A DNA stretch of 61,921 nt, from positions 282,178 to 344,098 of the forward strand of contig WELB01000071.1 in NCBI GenBank assembly GCA_009602725.1, given 5' to 3'. Positions 25,723 through 37,765 of the stretch are shown here, piece after piece (within the stretch, counting starts at the first letter, position 1; each line of letters starts with the position of its first letter). This DNA is from Spirogloea muscicola (Eukaryota > Streptophyta > Zygnematophyceae > Spirogloeales > Spirogloeaceae). The translations under genes were made by a program, and so were the position numbers. The notes beneath the pieces are model-generated. The model saw only the letters and a list, made by a program, of their open reading frames with translations, did no database searches and was not told the DNA's origin.

Positions 25723-26947
25723 CTATTGAGGAACATGGGCTGGCAGCACTTGAGATCCCGGTGGTAATTTGCCAAGCCCTGGCAAAATGAGCTTGAAGCT
25801 CCGCGGCATTGGTGTGGGGTCGTAGTTCAGTCCAGTCAATATTAGCCCTGCATTGCCAGCACAGGCACGCACCTCCCGTGTCAGATGAGCCCGAAATTCA
25901 GGCACTGAGCAATGATGTGCGGCTACTGCACAAGAAGGCCCACGCACAACTCGGCAGTAGGCATCTCTTTCTGCTTTACAGACTTTATGCAACAATAAGG
26001 GTCAGTTGCAGTGCTTTGTTTCAGCAAGAGAAGCAGGCATACCATGGCTTTGGACCCCCTCAATCTCCTCTGGGAGCACGTTGGCAACCAAGAGCACCTT
26101 TTTACCGACAGCATCCTCCACATCCATGACGTACTTGCACTCACTGACCACCGTTCTGGACTCGCAGCCAATGTCCACCTGGACGCGAGGCACAGCTGTG
26201 CTTCAGTTCTTCAGCAGCCTCTTACGAGGTGGCTGACAAAACAGGGCAGGTCAACAATCTGCATGAAAGAATTGCTGGAAGCTCGTTCCAGTAGCTAGTC
26301 CCCCCTTACTTACAGAGGGTCACATATGTCAGGTGCCGCAGACCTTTCCAGACAAGGTTTACGTAGCACAGTGACGGTCCCTGCCGGCTAGCAACAAGCT
26401 AGTCAGCAAGAGAGGCAACCAGAGAGGCGAGTCAGCCGACCGTGAGCTGCAGGCGGGTGCGGCTGTTGGTCGGCTTCCCCCTCTTCTCCGTCATGGCCTT
26501 GTCCGGCACCGGCTTTGCCCCCGTCTGAAGCAGGCGGGGCTCGAGGGAGGCCACGGCAAGGCACAGCAGAATGCTCAGAAGCAGGACACACTGTTGAGCC
26601 TCGTAGAGAAGCTTGTCTGCATGTGATTCTTGTAGCTAGCTGAGCAATGGCTTCCTGGCCGCCCTCAATTGGTGGATCCGGTCACTGATCAGAGGAGCTG
26701 GGGGCTGGTCAGGAGGCAAGCCCCGCAGAAGAGCGTACGATGAGGCCGATGCGGAGGTCCACGGACTGGAAGTCTGCACTAGTGATGGCCTCCTTGATGC
26801 GCGGGCACGCCGCGCGGTCCACCTCCTGGGCCGGCGGCGCGACCTCCGTGTGCGCGCGGGGGCCGCGCGGGCGGCGGTGTCCCAAGGCCTTCCGCCGTCC
26901 GTGAAGCTCTGCAAGGCCTGCGTCCGCTCGAAGCTCGGCTTGCTCAT
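25723..26947 (-). CDS. EMAP-II-like tRNA-binding domain protein
   Basis: Small protein with an OB-fold tRNA-binding domain of the kind found in Arc1p, AIMP1/p43 and plant methionyl-tRNA synthetase tails. The start at 26947 gives a hydrophilic leader (MSKPSFERTQALQSF). The domain opens with SADFQSVDLRIGLIV around 26760. Exon 26178-26043 encodes VDIGCESRTVVS and VGKKVLLVANVLPEEIEG. It joins in phase to 25847-25723, which restores SHGLILTG and ends LPPGSQVLPAHVPQ. Two doubts remain: the leader and the domain start are in different frames across a C/G run near 26885, which suggests a one-base indel, and the piece between DLRIGLI and VDIG (about 20 residues) was not placed. It probably delivers tRNA to a synthetase; the partner is unknown. 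Confidence 0.72.
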
Positions 26948-27485
26948 CGTCTCAATCACAGCGGGCCAGGCCTCACGTAAGCAGACGGACGGGGTGGACG
27001 TCGAGCACCATCCGGCTCGGAGTACGGGAGCGCGCACCCGCGCTGCGGAGCGAGCAGCCGGAACGCGAGGCCGCGTCGCAGCGACGGCTCGGCTGCCGTG
27101 TCGACGACGCCGAGGACGCCGACGACGACGACGACAACGGCGACGGCGACGCCGCCGCCGTGGCCATCGCCGTCGCCGTGGAGCGCGGGCGCGACGAGGC
27201 CGGTTGCCAAGTTTGGCGGGGCGGGCCTCCGGCGGCCTTCGCGGCGACGGCCGCCGCCGCCGCCGCTGCCGCCGCCGCCGCCATGGCTCGCAGGCTGGCC
27301 GGGGGAAAGAGGGCGGGCGAGTGATCCGACGTGGATGGCACCGTATCTCGTAGCCAGGGTCCCTTTCACACTGCCCGGGCCCTTTTGCCGCCGTGGCGCC
27401 TCGACGCCGCCGGGTGCCCCTCGGGCGGCTACCACTCTCTCGACGGCTTTGGCAACCCGGCCTTGACCGCCGCGTCGCCCTTGCT

Positions 27486-27522
<37 letters not shown>

Positions 27523-27733
27523 TCAGCTGCAACGGCGGCGCTGGAGACGGCGGAGGCGGCCGCAGCTCCTCTCACTTCGCGGCCTCGGCTCCGTTGCCTG
27601 CATGCGCGCAGGGCACTGTTTGCGGTGGCCTTCTTGCTCAATTGCCTGCGGGCTGCCGAGCAGGTCAAGCGCGGAAGCCCTTGCAGAGGCCCGCTCCGTG
27701 CCACTTTACCTTGCGAGCGAGCACTAGCAGCAG
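26948..27733. promoter_or_regulatory. Very GC-rich divergent upstream region with triplet repeats
   Basis: Lies between two divergent genes. It holds long CGA/CGC/GCC triplet runs, including a pure GCC tract at about 27486-27524. These create long Arg-, Pro- or Ala-rich frames on all strands that are not genes. Confidence 0.5.
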
Positions 27734-30700
27734 ATGGTGCGGTCCGGCGGCGTCGATTTGGGCCACAAAATATGCGTGCTCGCAGATGAGTCCACTGTGC
27801 TCGCTGTGACTGAGGATGGCAGCGAGTCGCTGACGATTGAGACTGCGGGTGCCGACGACGCCGTCATTTCCGGCGACGGTGGAAATATTGCCGTGCTCTT
27901 TGACGCCCGCTGTGTCGCACTCTACGACGGCGTCACTGGTGAAGAGGTAGGTGTAGTGAATAGTGTAGTGAATCTGGTCAATTAGCTGGCAGTAGGGGCC
28001 CTGCAGGAATTGTGAAATATACAGTGACCTCTGCCAGCAGTGCTGCTAGCAAGCTGTATGAGGCACGTGTTTGGCTTGCCATGGCCGAGCTTGCTGCCTA
28101 AGAGAAGACTTGCAGTGGCTAGGTTGGCCCCTCTTGGGAGGCGACCGATGGCAAAGCTCTAGCTGTCAGCACGATGGCGTCACATGTGACTGTTCTTCGT
28201 GGCAACACCGTAGTGACGGTTTATGATGGGCAGTCTGCACTTGAGTTGTTGGCTCTTAAGATCAGCAATGCGCAAGACATAGGTATTTGTGGAGACGGCA
28301 GCGAGGTCAGTACCACGCAATGTGTGACCATTCATGATTCTTTTGTATAGTTGGCTTGGCATCTACTTCACCATCCTCCTTTGTAGGCTTGCCACATCAA
28401 GTTGCGTACTTCTTTTTGTGTAATGGTCGACAAGATGATATCAAGATGATAAGCTTGCTAGGTGAAGATAGGACAAGCCCAAACTGAGCTCATGGTGTCA
28501 TAGTTGCCAGTTCTTCATCAGGAAACTTGCAGGTATGCACCTTATTGTCTTTCTGAGAAGTGCGTGTATATTAAGAGATGGGGAGGCCATGTGTGGCCAA
28601 GTACAAAGGCAAGCACATTGGACAAATGTATGTCACCTGCTGCTAAGCTGACCCGCTCAGTAACCACGAGTCAGCACATAGAGGTCGCTAGCTGACGCTC
28701 GAATACCGGACGGCAATTGACTAGCTCTTGTGCCAGCAGCTAAGGCTCGACCAGCTTTCTGATGCAGAGCATACGCCTGAGCTCGTTGCAGACAGGTTGA
28801 CACTCGACGTCGCAGAAATGACAGATAGGCTGCCGGCATACCCATCTGGGCTGGGAGCATATCCTCGCGTCGTGCATATCCCAGACTCGCTATGTTCTCG
28901 AGTAGGGTATGGAAGCGAGGACCCAAGCAGCCGAAAGTGTCGATTGCGGCCGGGAGGAGGTGGTCACTGCGGGGGTAGTCTGAGTAGTGTCGGAGCTTTT
29001 TCTGCTCAGCACCTCCCACTGCGTGGCCAGCAATGTGTGTGGAAGCGGAACTCTTGTATGCCTCAGTCACCACCACATCAACCAAAGCTCGTGGGCCTCC
29101 GCCAGGTTGTACACCCACAATGTCCAGGGTGCGACGGTGATGGCCTCCCTGGGAATCCGTGGTGATGGGCATTACATTGCTCACTTCAACGATGGCGCGG
29201 TAGCCGGCGTCGCGCATCAAGCCCGCCAGGGCGTCCCGTAGGAGATTGTGGACGCCCACCACCTCAGGGCCTGTGGGACACCGCAGCATGTGGGTGGCTA
29301 GGTCTCCGCCCTCCGTACGGAAGCCACACTCACACTGAGTTACTCCAATCAGGCAGGTCGGGGGCAGGCCCAGGAACAGCTGGAGAAGCGTCCGGAATGC
29401 TTCAGGGCTGATTTTGAAAGCGTTGTGGATTGCGTGTGTGGTGAGCCAATCCGTTGCCCCAGGCGTTGCGAGCGATGTGAGACGTGCCAGACTCCTTGGA
29501 TTGGTCTTGATATCCGGCATCGTCCTCAACGCCTTGCGACGCTCGTCCTCAACTGCCGCAACGAGTCTGGCCTGTGCCGCTTTGTCTGGTGCTTGAGCAA
29601 GCGCTGAGAAGGGGGTGAGGAGGGGTTGTAGGGACGGGAAGGAGCCGAGTGCTGACTCCCGGATGCTCCTCAGTTGTACTTGGAATGCCAAGGAGCCTTC
29701 CTCCACCTCGGCTGCAGGGCCGGCCAGGCAAGGGAAGCGCAAGGGAAGAAGGGAGGCAACCTGGTGCCAGCAACCGAGAAAGGCTGCCTGCGCCGTCTGT
29801 TCAAGTGACCGGCAGCCCAGGCCGCCCATTCGTGTGGGAAGGGATGCCTGCAGGGAGGATGAAGGTGAGGGGAAGGATGGGTGTTGAATCAGGGAAGCCA
29901 GGGTTTGCCGGAGGGAGGTGTCGAACTCCTTGTACAGCTCGCCCACCATGTCCGTTGGGGCGACTGTCCGCTGCAGGTAGCCAGCTCGTTGACCGATGCA
30001 GCGAGTAAGGATGGCCAGCGCCAGCTGCGGATCTCCGAGGAGGGGAAGGGAGGGAAGGGGGGCAAGGTGTTGCTGCAGGCGTTCACGCAAGTCCTCCGCA
30101 ATGTGGGATGGTGTGCCAAGGGGAACTTTGAGAACAGCCAGCCCATTGGCAGGGGTCTGGCAGCCTGGTGGGAGCTGGAGGTTGGTGGGGAGGGGGCGTG
30201 GTGACCATGCCACGTTCTTGGTGGGGCAGACCCGCAGGCCCATTGTGCTCAGTTCGTGTACGAGCAAGGGATAAGCCGCCATGACTTCTGACGGTGGGCC
30301 GACGATATGTGTGTCGTCTGCATAGGAGGGGAAGAGGAGGTTCGGGTGCAGGCTTTGGGTGCGCCGTAGTGCTCGGGAATGTGCCAAGGCGAAAAGTATG
30401 GGGCTGAGGGGATCTCCCTGGCGTGTGCCAGTTGTGGACCATAAGGTCGTCCAAGACTCCTCCGAACGCCACAGCAGCCGCCCTGGCCGGCCATAGGCCA
30501 TGAGGAAATAGGGGATTAAGGAGGGGAAGTGATCACGCAGCTCCTCCATGATGGCGTTGCGCTCCACAGTGTTGAATGCATTGGCTATGTCCAATCCAAG
30601 GACCATGTGTGATGGGTTGACATCCAGCGCTGCGCGGATCCCGTGGACGAGGGCCTCTGCCCCGCAGGACATGCCAGCACCAAATTGGTGGGGTGCAAAA

Positions 30701-31565
30701 TGGGTGGACAGCTGGGACTTTAGCTCGCCGCACAAAGCCTTGGTCACCAGCCGCATTATTACTTCTGTCATGGCGATGGGCCTGACACCACCTGACGGCT
30801 TGGCCAGGGCCAGCAGGTGGCTGGAGTTGAGAGCGTCGGCGATGCGGGGGGGGATGGTGGCTCTGGTGATGTGCCGGCAGGTGGAGAGGAGCAGAAGAAG
30901 GGGAGCTTTTCTGAGAAGGGGAGCTTTGCCGATTGGATCTGGACAGGTTGTTGTGTTGAGTAACAATGTGAGTGTGGTTGTTTATGATGGAGCCACTGGC
31001 GTGGAACTGAGCAGCTGGCAAGTTGCTGGAGCCAATGCAGTGGCTATCAGCGAGGATGGCAAGTACGCTGTGAATCAACTCTCTCAGCTCCAGCACCTCT
31101 GCCAATTCGGTTGCTTTGGCCCAAGCCGCATCTGAAGTTGACGTCGTAGGGTGCCTTTTATTCGCAGTAGCTCCATTCCTATGGCAGAGCTAGCTAGCTT
31201 CCAGCATGTTGCCAGCAGCTTCTGCGTCTGCCGGGGTGCCTTGTGTGTCCAGCAGCATTCGACCCACACCAGGTCATTGCCCAGCTCCATGACTAACGTT
31301 CGGCTGACCACATGCTTTCTTGGCTGTCAGAACTGTGGCAGTGCTTAGCCACAAAGGACAAGTGACTGTGTTTGAGGCTCTATCTGGCCAGCTACGGACA
31401 TCATTCGTTTTTAGGGAGCTGCAAGATGTAGCCATAGATGGAGATGGGACCAGCATTGCTGTGCTTAGGCACGACAACACTGTGAGCATTGTTGACATGG
31501 ATGGGCAAGTACTGCACGACTTCAAGATTCAGGCGGCCAGGCGAATATCCATCAAGGCAGACTAA
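27734..31565 (+). CDS. Beta-propeller-like repeat protein of unknown function
   Basis: Four exons join in frame to 248 residues: 27734-27946, 28123-28305, 30947-31062, 31331-31565. I know no named family for it. The protein is almost wholly built of about 40-residue repeats: a short strand, an ISGDGG- or ISEDGK-like turn, IAVL or VAVL, then a strand with VTVYDG and a following TGEE- or SGQL-like turn. At least five repeats are visible, for example AVISGDGGNIAVL, DIGICGDGSEVVVL, AVAISEDGKTVAVL and DVAIDGDGTSIAVL. This spacing is that of WD40/quinoprotein-like propeller blades, but the Trp-Asp pair is absent. There is no signal peptide or membrane helix. Intron 2 (28306-30946) contains a complete insertion of a non-LTR element on the opposite strand. 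Five to six blades are fewer than usual, so dimerisation or a missed exon is possible. Confidence 0.75.
28550..30918 (-). mobile_element. 5'-truncated non-LTR retrotransposon with target-site duplication
   Basis: Element 28561-30907 is flanked by the direct repeat TTTCTGAGAAG (28550-28560 and 30908-30918), a target-site duplication. The 3' end lies at the left; it has no poly-A and ends in ATATACACGC. It sits within intron 2 of the propeller gene in antisense orientation, so the host exons remain spliceable. It lacks ORF1 and the region before the reverse transcriptase, so it is a dead-on-arrival copy. Three shorter copies of its tail occur at 7599, 7949 and 37766. Confidence 0.93.
28657..30907 (-). 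CDS. Non-LTR reverse transcriptase, N-terminally truncated
   Basis: Long open frame of about 750 codons with reverse-transcriptase motifs in order: KPSGGVRPIAMTE, the LGLDIANAFNTV palm motif with its Asp, GTRQGDPLSPILFALA, and the catalytic YADD. After the polymerase come a Cys/His cluster (CECGFR ... HMLRC) and a segment reading RRTLDIVGV followed by ALVDVVVTEAY. This Asp ... (hydrophobic)-Asp-Val pattern resembles the C-terminal restriction-like endonucleases of some non-LTR elements; that reading is inference. The frame ends in YVLTRGY, whose DNA is part of a motif found elsewhere in the window. The frame upstream of 30907 is host intron. Confidence 0.92.
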
Positions 31566-32916
31566 CTCGTTTCAATGTATATAACTTCTTGCACAGCAGC
31601 CTGCAGCCTCTTGCTTCGATGACATCTACTGTGCTCCAATTACAATGTGGGGATCTGTCAGGTCGCAAAGGTGTCGGAGCCCATCACTCCTGAGGTGCAA
31701 CAAGCATACGACTTTTTGTCCGAAGGTATGGATGGTGCATATAGTCGCCCGTGCTTGTAGAAGGTGCTATGCCGGTTGGGAGTCGCAGTGTCAGGATGCC
31801 AAGTGCAGTTCGACAGCGGTGAGGTGAGAGCAGCATGCAGACTGCGACATCATGGCAGCTTGCTGGCCAGTCTGTGCGCCGAGCGTGGCAAAGGCGGCAG
31901 GGCTGAGTACACGGTGGCCCAGCCCCAGCATTGTGCCGCAATCACTCGTCGGACCGGCGGGACGCTGTGCGTGGGCGCGGAGTCGGGGGTTTAGGGGGCG
32001 GCGGGGGGTGTAGGGCTGCCACGGCGGCCACCGAGGCCCGCGCGCGGCGGCCAGTACCTGGCTGTACCCGGCACCAGCGGATCAGAAGCCCGGCAAAGGC
32101 GGGCTTTTGACAAAATCTTAGCGGAGGGGCCCCACGATGGCTGGAGTGGGGAAGGGGAGCCAGGGGGTGGCGGAGATGGGGGTTTCGAATCACTCAGTAA
32201 CCCCTGCTGAGCAGTCGCAGGTCAGAGATGCTGGGCTCCTGGAAGTGGGTTCCCTGGCCAGAGCCAGAGAGGCAGCAGCGAGGGTTTCGGAAGGTGCGCC
32301 GGGGGGTTCGGATGGCTTGCGGGCCCCGCTAGGCGGACAAGCCGCGCGAGCTGGCGGCGGCGGCGGCTGGCTGGGGGTTAGCGCCGGGCCCCGGCTCGGT
32401 TGCGGCCCGCCCGGGGCGCCGCCTGCAGGGTGGCCCGTCAATTAAGCCGTTGGTGCTCCCACTAAGCCCCATTGTTTCGGAGCGGCCGGGAACGGGGACC
32501 CGGGGGCGGGCCGGCCTCGGTCCAGCCCGGGCTGCGCCCCCCCCCCGGGGGCCCTCCCACGTGGGCCGCTCGTCCACGCCGCCACGTGGGGAGCTGGCGC
32601 CCAATCCCCGTCGCCGCCTCGGCGCGGCCAGCCGCCGGGCGGAGGGACAAGGAGAGAGGGCGGCCCTCCGGAGGCGAGGCGCTGGGAATCTTCTTTCTCT
32701 GCGGGAGGGGAGGGAGGAATGGGAGGGAGGGGAGGGAGGGAGCCCCCCCCCCATTCAATCTCCCTTCTGGCGGGCTCGTCAGTCATCTAACTTGACGAGA
32801 GCCACTCCGCCCTGCCCCCGGCCGCCGATCCCCCGCCACACATCCGCCAGCTTCCCCCGCGCCCCTTTCCCCGCCACACCCCCGCCGCCGCCGCCTCGCC
32901 CCCCGCCGCCGCCGCC
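31566..32916. other. Intergenic, GC-rich upstream region of AMT2
   Basis: Left part is the 3' flank of the propeller gene. From about 31950 it becomes very GC-rich with G and C runs, and presumably holds the AMT2 promoter and 5' UTR. A minus-strand copy of the CTCAGTAACC motif lies near 32195. Long frames here are compositional. Confidence 0.5.
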
Positions 32917-35552
32917 ATGTCGTCCGACGGCGGCGACTACCTGGACCGCGGCGACAATGCGTGGCAGATGACGGCGGCGACGCTGGTGGGCCTGCAGTCC
33001 ATCCCGGGCCTCATGATCCTGTACGGCGGCGTGGTGAAGAAGAAGTGGGCCGTCAACTCCGCCTTCATGGTCCTCTACGCCTTCTCCGCCGTGCTCATCT
33101 GCTGGATCGGGTGGGGCTACAAGTTCGCCTTCGGGCACAAGATGCTGCCGTTCTGGGGCAAGCCCGGGCCGTCGGTCGGCGGCTCCTACTACATGACCCA
33201 GGCCTTCCTGCCGGAGGCCAACATCGTGGCCAACTACCCCATGGCCACCATGATCTACTTCCAGTTCGTCTTCGCCGCCATCACGCTCGTCCTCATTGCC
33301 GGCGCGCTGCTCGGCCGCATGAACTTCCTCGCCTGGATGATCTTCGTACCCCTCTGGCTCACCTTCTCGTACACCATCGGCGCCTTCTCCATCTGGGGCG
33401 GCGGCTTCCTCTTCAAGTGGGGCGTCCTCGATTACTCTGGCGGCTACGTCATCCACGTCTCCTCTGGATGGGCCGGCTTTACAGCTGCCGCGTGGGTGAG
33501 CCACCTTCGCCCACCTCCACCTTGGATAGCTGCCATTGTCATTCCCCCTTCAAGCTGTGCTTTTCAGACAGTGCCGTAGCTGACACCAGGCTTTCTTGCT
33601 GTGAGCTGCAAAAGCCGCCATTGCGGCACTGTTGCCGTGGTAGTAGCTACTCATGCAAGCCTCCCAGCTTGGGACCACCTAGCGGAGCTGATGGCAGAGC
33701 TGACTGCTTGAAGCCCAAGGTGTGCGCGACACGGTCCTCATTGTTTTGAGCAATGCTGCTGTCCCCCAGGTTGGCCCTCGTCTCCAGCGAGACCGGGAGC
33801 GCTTCCCCCCCAACAACGTGCTTCTTGTTCTGGCGGGCGCCGGCTTGCTCTGGCTCGGTTGGAATGGTTTCAATGGTGGTGACCCTTATGCTGCTAACCA
33901 GGTTGGTGGTAGATGCTCCTGGCCTGCTGTATCTACAAGCATTTTACATGGTGTATACTTATTTGTCATGTCGGACGAGTATTGTATGGCAGCCTGTGGG
34001 TCATGTCACATCATTGCAGTGTATATTTTGGTCCTCTTAATTTGTGTGGCCAGGGTTGAATGATAGTCCTTCCTCAGCTCTGCACCAGAGCTGAGGCAGT
34101 GCAGTTCACCTGTAGTCCTCTTGTTTTTAGTTCATAAAAGTGTCATAATCTGTAGAGTTGATGTACAGCATACCAGCTAGCGTATTGCATTAGAGCTGAG
34201 GCAGTGGAGTTCACCTGAGTCCTCTTGGCTTTGTTCAATAGGGTCAAACTTTGTAGAGTTGTACAGCATACCAGCTGGCATAGTGTCCCCTTGCTTCAAG
34301 CTTAAACTCTTGGGAAATTGCGAAATGCATTGTATGGCTCACTTTCGTCAGCCTGCCCACACTGCAGGATGCATCTGTTGCTGTTCTCAACACCAACACG
34401 TGCACAGCGTTCTCACTGCTCACGTGGACTGCGTGGGACATCATCTACTTTGGCAAGCCGTCTGTCATTGGTGCGGTGCAGGGCATGATCACGGGCCTCG
34501 TTGCCATCACTCCAGCCGCAGGTAAGCCATCCATGCATTGCGGCGGTCTTCACTGGTCAACCATGCGAGTGCGGCTGGCTGGTCGGGATGGATGTGCAGC
34601 GCTTGACGTGCTGGCGATGTAGTAGTTTGCATACCACCTTTCAAATGGCTTGCCTCACCTCCCAAATTTCTACTTGTGTATCTCCTGTTGTAGGCCTGAT
34701 TCACGGCTGGGGAGCCATGTGCTTCGGTTTCATTTCTGGATCTGTTCCTTGGTTTACTATGATGGTCCTTGGCAAGAAGTTGGCCTTGCTGCGAATTGTT
34801 GATGACACCCTGGGCTTGCTCCACACTCACGGCATCGCTGGTGTCATCGGCGGCTGTCTGACTGGCCTCTTCGCTGTGGAGGAGCTCTGTGTTGGTGAGT
34901 GATTCCTGTAAAACCTTCACTCTCTAGCTACTATGCTATACTGTACCAAACAAAAGGGAGCTCTTCATCTTCAAAAAGAGCCTAAGAGGTGTTATCTGCT
35001 GCATCTGCAGCTTTCGCGCTGGCCCCTGGGACCAAGGGTGCATTTTATGGTAGCGGAGGGCAGTTTGGCAAGCAGGTTGTGGGGGCCCTCTTCATTATTG
35101 GCTGGAATCTTGTCGTCACCAGCATCATCATGTTTGCAATCAAACTTGTCATCCCCCTCCGCATGAGCGTGGAGCACCTGGAGGTGGGTTGTGAGCTAAG
35201 ATGACCTCCACCACTTCTGCTGAGAGTGTGTCTATTTGCGTCTCACCAGTACAGACATACTAACATTCTATGCTGACAATGCCTACTCTGCAATCCAGTA
35301 CGGGCATTTTTGACAGTTGTGCTGACAGACTGAGATTGGTGCTTTTGTGGCTGACTTGACTTGGACCTGTAATGCCAGATCGGTGATGAGGCTGCTCATG
35401 GTGAGGAGGCTTACGCTATGTACGCTGACGGGGACATGGACCCGGGCAAGACTTCGGGCTGGTATGGTTACGACGTGACCCACCATGGAGGTACAGCGAA
35501 TCCAGTTGGTGCACCGGTTGCCACCCGTGGCGTTGGTGAAAGTCTTGATTGA
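32917..35552 (+). CDS. AMT2: Ammonium transporter, AMT2/MEP type
   Basis: Plasma-membrane ammonium transporter of the AMT2 clade. Six exons join in frame to 470 residues: 32917-33495, 33770-33901, 34368-34521, 34694-34894, 35011-35183, 35379-35552. The N-terminus reads [20 protein letters not shown], typical of AMT2 rather than AMT1. The two pore histidines are visible, in [10 protein letters not shown] and [21 protein letters not shown] and [20 protein letters not shown] are signature segments, and about eleven hydrophobic helices can be traced. The cytosolic tail has [19 protein letters not shown], matching the AMT2 C-terminal regulatory region as I recall it, then a divergent short end. 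The start ATG sits in a GCCGCCGCC context, and no upstream in-frame ATG is better. Confidence 0.96.
34083..34283. repeat. Tandem duplication in AMT2 intron 2
   Basis: Two adjacent units of about 95-105 bases, 34083-34186 and 34191-34283, share GAGCTGAGGCAGTG, GTCCTCTTG and TACAGCATACCAGCT in the same order. They have diverged by substitutions and small deletions. No coding role. Confidence 0.8.
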
Positions 35553-37765
35553 GGCCGTGGCTAACAAACACCGGAGTCAGTAAGCATATCTGTGAATATT
35601 TGTGGCAAGGCAAGCCAGACAGCCCAAGCCGAGCCCCCAAGCCGAGCCAGGCTGCAGGCGTCCCTCTGGTTGAGTGAAGGGCTGCTGAGCCCTGAGGATA
35701 GTAGAGGAACATGAGGCCAGCGAGGCATAGTTGCTGCTAGGACATTCTCCACGTTGTTCACGCCAGAGTGCTCATGATGCTGTGGAGAATCCCATAGTTA
35801 CTAGTCAAAGGCAATGACGTGACCCACATCCCTGTCAAAAGCAGGTAGAGAAGTGCTCTTGCTAGAATAGAACACTCACAGGGGGGCTTTTCCAAGTGAT
35901 GAGGGAGCTCAAGAAAATACATGTGATCAGCACTCCCATAAAGGACACTCATGTAAGGATCTGCACTTCTAAATTTGACTTTAGCTACCTCTCCAACTTA
36001 AAGTTGCAAAGTCCATCTTGCATAGAGTGCATTGAGTAGGCCTGATGCAGCATTAACTGGTCTCAAAGAATGGTGGACGGATTCTTTAGCTAAGCTCTTC
36101 CAGCTTTAATTTGATAGCATTGGAGCTGGTGGGGCTCGCTAATCTGCTTAAATAGCTTAGTATTTACTGGTTCCTTTACATAGTGTACCTATCTCAAGTA
36201 ACGAAAGCAATGCGGCGCTAGTCCATGTGCTACACAATATCTTTCGGGACAAGTGGTAGGGCCTTCTGAATTATGCCTTGTTTGAATTGTACTTGAGTCA
36301 CCATCGTCATCAGTTTTCTCCCTCCCTTCAACATTGGCAGCATAACAAGTGATACTTCTGAAGACCACCATAATCTGCGACAGATTCCTCCAGGTTCTAC
36401 CACGTGTTTTGTTTGCGAGCTATCCACAATCACATCACATTGTACTCAAATGTGCAGATGAGAGCTGTGACAAAATATTAATCACTACCCACAAGTAGCA
36501 CATCAACATCAGGTTTTCCATATTATGAATAGGCTGCTGCTAATATGGCCTGGTGCCTGGGAGAACAACCTCGTCCATGCAGAGATTGGCAGAAGGTATC
36601 TGTCCGGTTCGGGCCCGCGCTTAATAAGAGCCATTAATTCTATCTTCTTGCCAGCCATCAAGAACGCGAGTAGGCAAACAGGAGCAGCTGGATCTGCCGC
36701 AGAAGCTGGACGCGGCTGCTAGAGCTATCAGCACAGCAGTAAAGTGAAGGCAAATACATGTACATAAGTGAACCTTGCAGGAGACTAAGAAGAAGGAGAG
36801 CGCTCCAGCAGCGCAGGCAAGGTCATCTGCAGGATGGGACAATGTTATCGCATTGGCAGGACATTCATCAGTGGCTATGGATCTGGTTGAATCATGTGCT
36901 GATTTCATCTCGTGTTTGTCAGCTTAGAAGCTCCGAGGTCTCCGGATCACTTGATTTTTGACTTGCACTCCCCCTCAAGTGCCCAACTCAATCATGATCA
37001 TCTGCAGCTTGTGCAGCATCTTCTCCACTGCGGCTTCAGAACCTTTGACCTTTGAGACTACAGTATGAGATGGCAAATCATAAGCGACAGGAGCAAGTTT
37101 GACGCCGGCAATCCAATGCTCTAAAGGGGCAGCGACTGCAGTGTGCCAGCCTAAATTCAAGTGGAAAGACGACAGTCACAGCGGATAGTGGACCATCTGG
37201 CAGGGACGAGCAAGCAAGTGTGTCCATCGAGCTGCAGCGAAGTATGTCCCTCGAGCTGCGGCACGCTGCGCCGCAAATGGCACGCAGCGTGCTCCGGAAT
37301 TGGGCCCCTTGCAGCAGCTGCAGGCGTGGCTTTCGGTGGCCGGCCAGAGGGAGATGGTGTATTGAGTGTTGGAGGGCCTGAGCGGCCAAGCACAAGGGCA
37401 AGCACATCGACAGAGGGCCAGAGGAATGCGGCTGCTGATACCACAACAGCGGGCTGTGACGAAATGAAAGAAGAAATGACGCTTCGTGAAACCCAGCCAG
37501 GTGCACACAGAACAGAGGGTGTTCATGTCTGTGCTAGCGGAGGCAATGTAGAAGGAAGAAGTGGCACTCCAAATGGGGGCAAGGGCTGTGATAAGCCAGC
37601 CCAAAAAGAATTGACAAGGGTTCGGAGGAGCCGACAAGCGTTTAGCAGCTACAGAGGGGCCTGAAGATGTCGTGTCAGCACAGGGTGGGATCACTCAGTA
37701 GTTACGAGCGAGGAGCCGCAGATCCGACGGACTAGCTGCCGGAAAACTATCCCCAATGTAGAGGA
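35553..37765. other. Intergenic region with possible minus-strand coding fragments
   Basis: No recognised gene. Minus-strand frames at 36975-37160 (with EKMLHKLQMIMIELG) and 36230-36433 look less like random sequence than the rest, but I could not splice them. Near 37578-37632 is a copy of the GCCAGCCCAAAAAGAATTGACAAGG repeat, followed near 37690-37720 by the CACTCAGTAGTTACGAG motif, the same order as near 5840-5965. Confidence 0.4.

Noticed and set aside
26636-27532. Long Arg/Pro/Ala-rich frames on several strands
   Set aside because: They arise from GCC/CGC triplet runs and overlap a promoter region; composition alone keeps them open.
32329-33749. Overlapping long frames on both strands around the AMT2 start
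   Set aside because: Shadow frames of a very GC-rich exon and its 5' flank; only the AMT2 frame shows family residues.
36230-37160. A spliced minus-strand gene in the AMT2-RmlD interval
   Set aside because: A few frames look mildly coding, but I found no consistent splice junctions and no family motif.
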